This document shows positions 6,134-7,334 of a stretch of DNA of 7,334 bases, one piece after another (position 1 is the first letter of the stretch; each line of letters starts with the position of its first letter). This DNA comes from JBBQXK01 sp038251625 (GTDB lineage Bacteria > Pseudomonadota > Alphaproteobacteria > Rhodobacterales > Rhodobacteraceae), in the NCBI GenBank assembly GCA_038251625.1, contig JBBSBE010000167.1, forward strand, positions 1-7,334, read 5' to 3'. Below the pieces are notes generated by a model. That model saw only the letters and a list, made by a program, of their open reading frames with translations. It was not told the DNA's origin and did no database searches. Made by a program: the position numbers and the translations under genes.

Positions 6134-6160
6134 TTCGAAAGCGGGCCTTGTGTTCGAAAG
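6134..6160. repeat. Two direct copies of TTCGAAAG, 19 bp apart
   Basis: TTCGAAAG occurs at 6134-6141 and again at 6153-6160. Each copy contains the self-complementary core TTCGAA. The spacing is near two turns of the helix, a common arrangement for paired binding sites. They sit about 140-170 bp upstream of the coiled-coil gene and downstream of the fasciclin terminator on the minus strand, so they could belong to the promoter of the lysis-like genes. Protein and function are unknown, and chance is possible. Confidence 0.25.
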
Positions 6161-6203
6161 TTTGAGCAAGCACCCGCTGATCAACAGACTTGCGCTAATG
6201 ATG

Positions 6204-6230
6204 AAAAAAGCCCGGCGCGAACACCGGGCT
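6204..6230 (-). terminator. Rho-independent terminator of the fasciclin gene
   Basis: On the minus strand AGCCCGG (plus 6224-6230) pairs perfectly with CCGGGCT (plus 6209-6215) around an 8-nt loop. A run of six T follows (plus 6204-6209, sharing one base with the stem). It begins 23 nt after the fasciclin stop codon and isolates that gene from the phage-like genes downstream. Confidence 0.9.
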
Positions 6231-6253
6231 CTGATCAGTTTGTAAGCGTAAAA

Positions 6254-6679
6254 TCAGACGGTTGGCATCAGGACGGCATCGACGACGTGGATCACGCCAT
6301 TGGTGCAGTCGATGTCTGCTGCCACGACCGTGGCGCCGTTCACGGTCACGCCGGAGGTCGCGTCAACATGCAGTGCCTGGCCGTTCACCGTGGCGGGCTC
6401 GAGTTTCTTACCCGCGATGTCTGCCGCCATCACCTTGCCTGCCATCACATGATAGGTGAGGATCGACACTAGCTTGGCTTTGTTCTCAGGCTTGACGAGA
6501 TCTTCGACCGTTCCGGCGGGCAGTTTGGCAAAGGCATCGTCATTGGGGGCGAACACGGTGAAAGGGCCTTCGCCTTTCAGTGTTGCGCCGAGGTCGGCTG
6601 CGGTCACGGCTGCGACCAAGGTCTTGAATGTGCCTGCGGCGACAGCGGTGTCGACGATGTCGTGGAGTGTGCTTGACAT
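6254..6679 (-). CDS. Single-domain fasciclin (FAS1) protein
   Basis: From ATG 6679 the product is 141 residues and consists of one FAS1 domain. It starts STLHDIVDTAVAAGTF and carries the conserved H1 block FTVFAPNDDAFAKLPAGTVE (40-59), the YH pair at 76-77 (ILTYHVMAGKV) and the H2 block NGVIHVVDAVLMP (127-139). FAS1 proteins usually mediate adhesion or protein binding at the cell surface. Here no signal peptide or lipobox is present, and the frame upstream of the ATG (to a GTG at 6790) is basic and not hydrophobic, so classical export is not predicted. The ligand and role are unknown. ATG 6679 has GGAA about 7 nt upstream, and the domain begins immediately after it. It is monocistronic, with its own terminator just downstream. 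Signal-less FAS1 proteins of this size with nearly this N-terminus are common in Alphaproteobacteria (recollection, not a search). Confidence 0.93.
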   Translation of the reverse strand: MSSTLHDIVDTAVAAGTFKTLVAAVTAADLGATLKGEGPFTVFAPNDDAFAKLPAGTVEDLVKPENKAKLVSILTYHVMAGKVMAADIAGKKLEPATVNGQALHVDATSGVTVNGATVVAADIDCTNGVIHVVDAVLMPTV

Positions 6680-6713
6680 AATATTATTCCAATTGTTCGA
6701 GGTGATGCGCACA

Positions 6714-6743
6714 CGCAATGATTTGGTGCCCACAACGATTGCG
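6714..6743. repeat. Imperfect inverted repeat upstream of the fasciclin gene
   Basis: CGCAAT (6714-6719) and ATTGCG (6738-6743) are exact reverse complements around 18 nt, with two more pairs inside (TT with AA). The dyad lies 35-64 bp upstream of the fasciclin ATG, where a promoter or operator would be. Apart from it, the 281-bp gap 6680-6960 holds nothing I can identify. Confidence 0.25.
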
Positions 6744-6960
6744 AGCCGCCCAGATTTTTGTGTGTTGCGCAAAGATCGGATCGACTGCACAGCGTTCAGA
6801 GTGCATCAGCCCCCTTCGGAAGTAGCGCTGTATCCCGCGCTTGCAACAGCCGCAGCCGCCCTAAGAGGTTAATACTGTCAATGTCTTGCAAAATTCACAT
6901 TCCGATCCAGAAAGGGCTCTACGCTGCACGAACGTGATCGGTTGACGAAAACTTTTTCTG

Positions 6961-7334
6961 TCAGGCGGTGCTACCCGTGCTGCCTTTTCTTCGCCAGTGC
7001 AGCGACCGCCGATTCAGCACGCTCAGGTCCGTCTCGCCTGAGATGATCTGCTCGCACAGCAGCACGGCACGCAGGGCTTCGGTTTTGCCAAGATGCTGAT
7101 ATGCCGGGCGCGGAATGTGGTCATACCAGATCCCACCGTAGATGGTATCAAGCACAATCCGCTGAAAGCAGTGATCGTTGCGAACCGGCCAGTGGCGTTT
7201 GGTGGTGTGCGCGAGCGCAGGCATAACCATTCGGGTCAAATGCAGATAACGCTCGACCATTGCGATATGAGGCGTTTTTGGCAGGTCCAAACTGCCTTGG
7301 ATCTGGGCTCCCCATGGTGGATCAGGTGGTTCCA
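6961..7334 (-). CDS. Conserved-looking hypothetical protein, N-terminus at or beyond the right edge
   Basis: The minus-strand frame runs from the right edge to TGA at 6961-6963 and shows 123 residues. It begins EPPDPPWGAQIQGSLDLPK and has the distinctive blocks HIAMVERYLHLTRMVMPAL, DHCFQRIVLDTIYGGIWYD, RPAYQHL and LNRRSLHWRRK. The codon at the edge reads NTG on the minus strand, so it could be the ATG/GTG/TTG start and the gene may be complete within one base. An internal TTG at 7290 is a poor alternative, because the frame before it (PPWGAQIQGSL) looks like real protein. The composition is mostly helical and soluble, with no signal peptide or TM segment. The charged H-x-x-R, DHCF and WRRK blocks look conserved, but I do not recognise the family and assign no function. 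No terminator with a GC-rich stem is seen downstream. Confidence 0.75.
   Translation of the reverse strand, partial: EPPDPPWGAQIQGSLDLPKTPHIAMVERYLHLTRMVMPALAHTTKRHWPVRNDHCFQRIVLDTIYGGIWYDHIPRPAYQHLGKTEALRAVLLCEQIISGETDLSVLNRRSLHWRRKGSTGSTA

Noticed and set aside
6123..6163. Alphaproteobacterial LexA/SOS box (GTTC-N7-GTTC) upstream of the lysis-like genes
   Set aside because: GTTC at 6123-6126 and 6152-adjacent sites do not have the second half-site at the right spacing. CtrA-type TTAA-N7-TTAA sites were also looked for and not found.
1..7334. CRISPR array, insertion sequence ends or transposase genes
   Set aside because: There are no regularly spaced repeats and no terminal inverted repeats flanking a transposase-like frame.

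Overview
The window looks like GC-rich alphaproteobacterial chromosome, most likely from Sphingomonadales (inference). The clues are a tRNA-fMet 3' end of alphaproteobacterial type, a heme oxygenase/bacteriophytochrome operon whose kinase is of the HWE class, a fasciclin-domain protein, and small phage lysis genes of a kind common in this class.

Layout. Positions 1-169 hold the edge of something foreign. An unidentified reading frame ends at 75, and 124-169 is the 3' part of an initiator tRNA (CAU anticodon to CCA) with no matching 5' half. An intrinsic terminator follows at 197-220. This is what a site-specific integration into tRNA-fMet leaves behind, with the element on the left and native chromosome on the right. 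Positions 318-1193 (minus) encode an AraC-family regulator. It diverges from a two-gene plus-strand operon: a heme oxygenase (1378-2013) that overlaps by 8 nt an 868-residue bacteriophytochrome (2006-4612). The oxygenase would make biliverdin, and the phytochrome would bind it through Cys14 and signal through a PAS-GAF-PHY-HWE kinase-receiver chain. The divergent region carries a perfect 8-bp inverted repeat (GAAAATAC/GTATTTTC) that may be an operator.

Positions 4721-5993 (minus) hold three small genes of phage character, in transcription order: a one-TM coiled-coil protein, an endolysin (peptidoglycan-binding domain plus Cys/His amidase/peptidase-like domain) and a two-TM holin-like protein. 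An intrinsic terminator lies between the first gene and the endolysin. No phage structural, replication or integration genes are visible, so this is a stand-alone lysis module, the edge of a prophage, or a remnant.

Positions 6254-6679 (minus) encode a cytoplasmic-looking single FAS1 (fasciclin) protein with its own strong terminator. Positions 6961-7334 (minus) hold a nearly complete conserved-looking protein I cannot name. There is no CRISPR array, complete insertion sequence or rRNA in the window.
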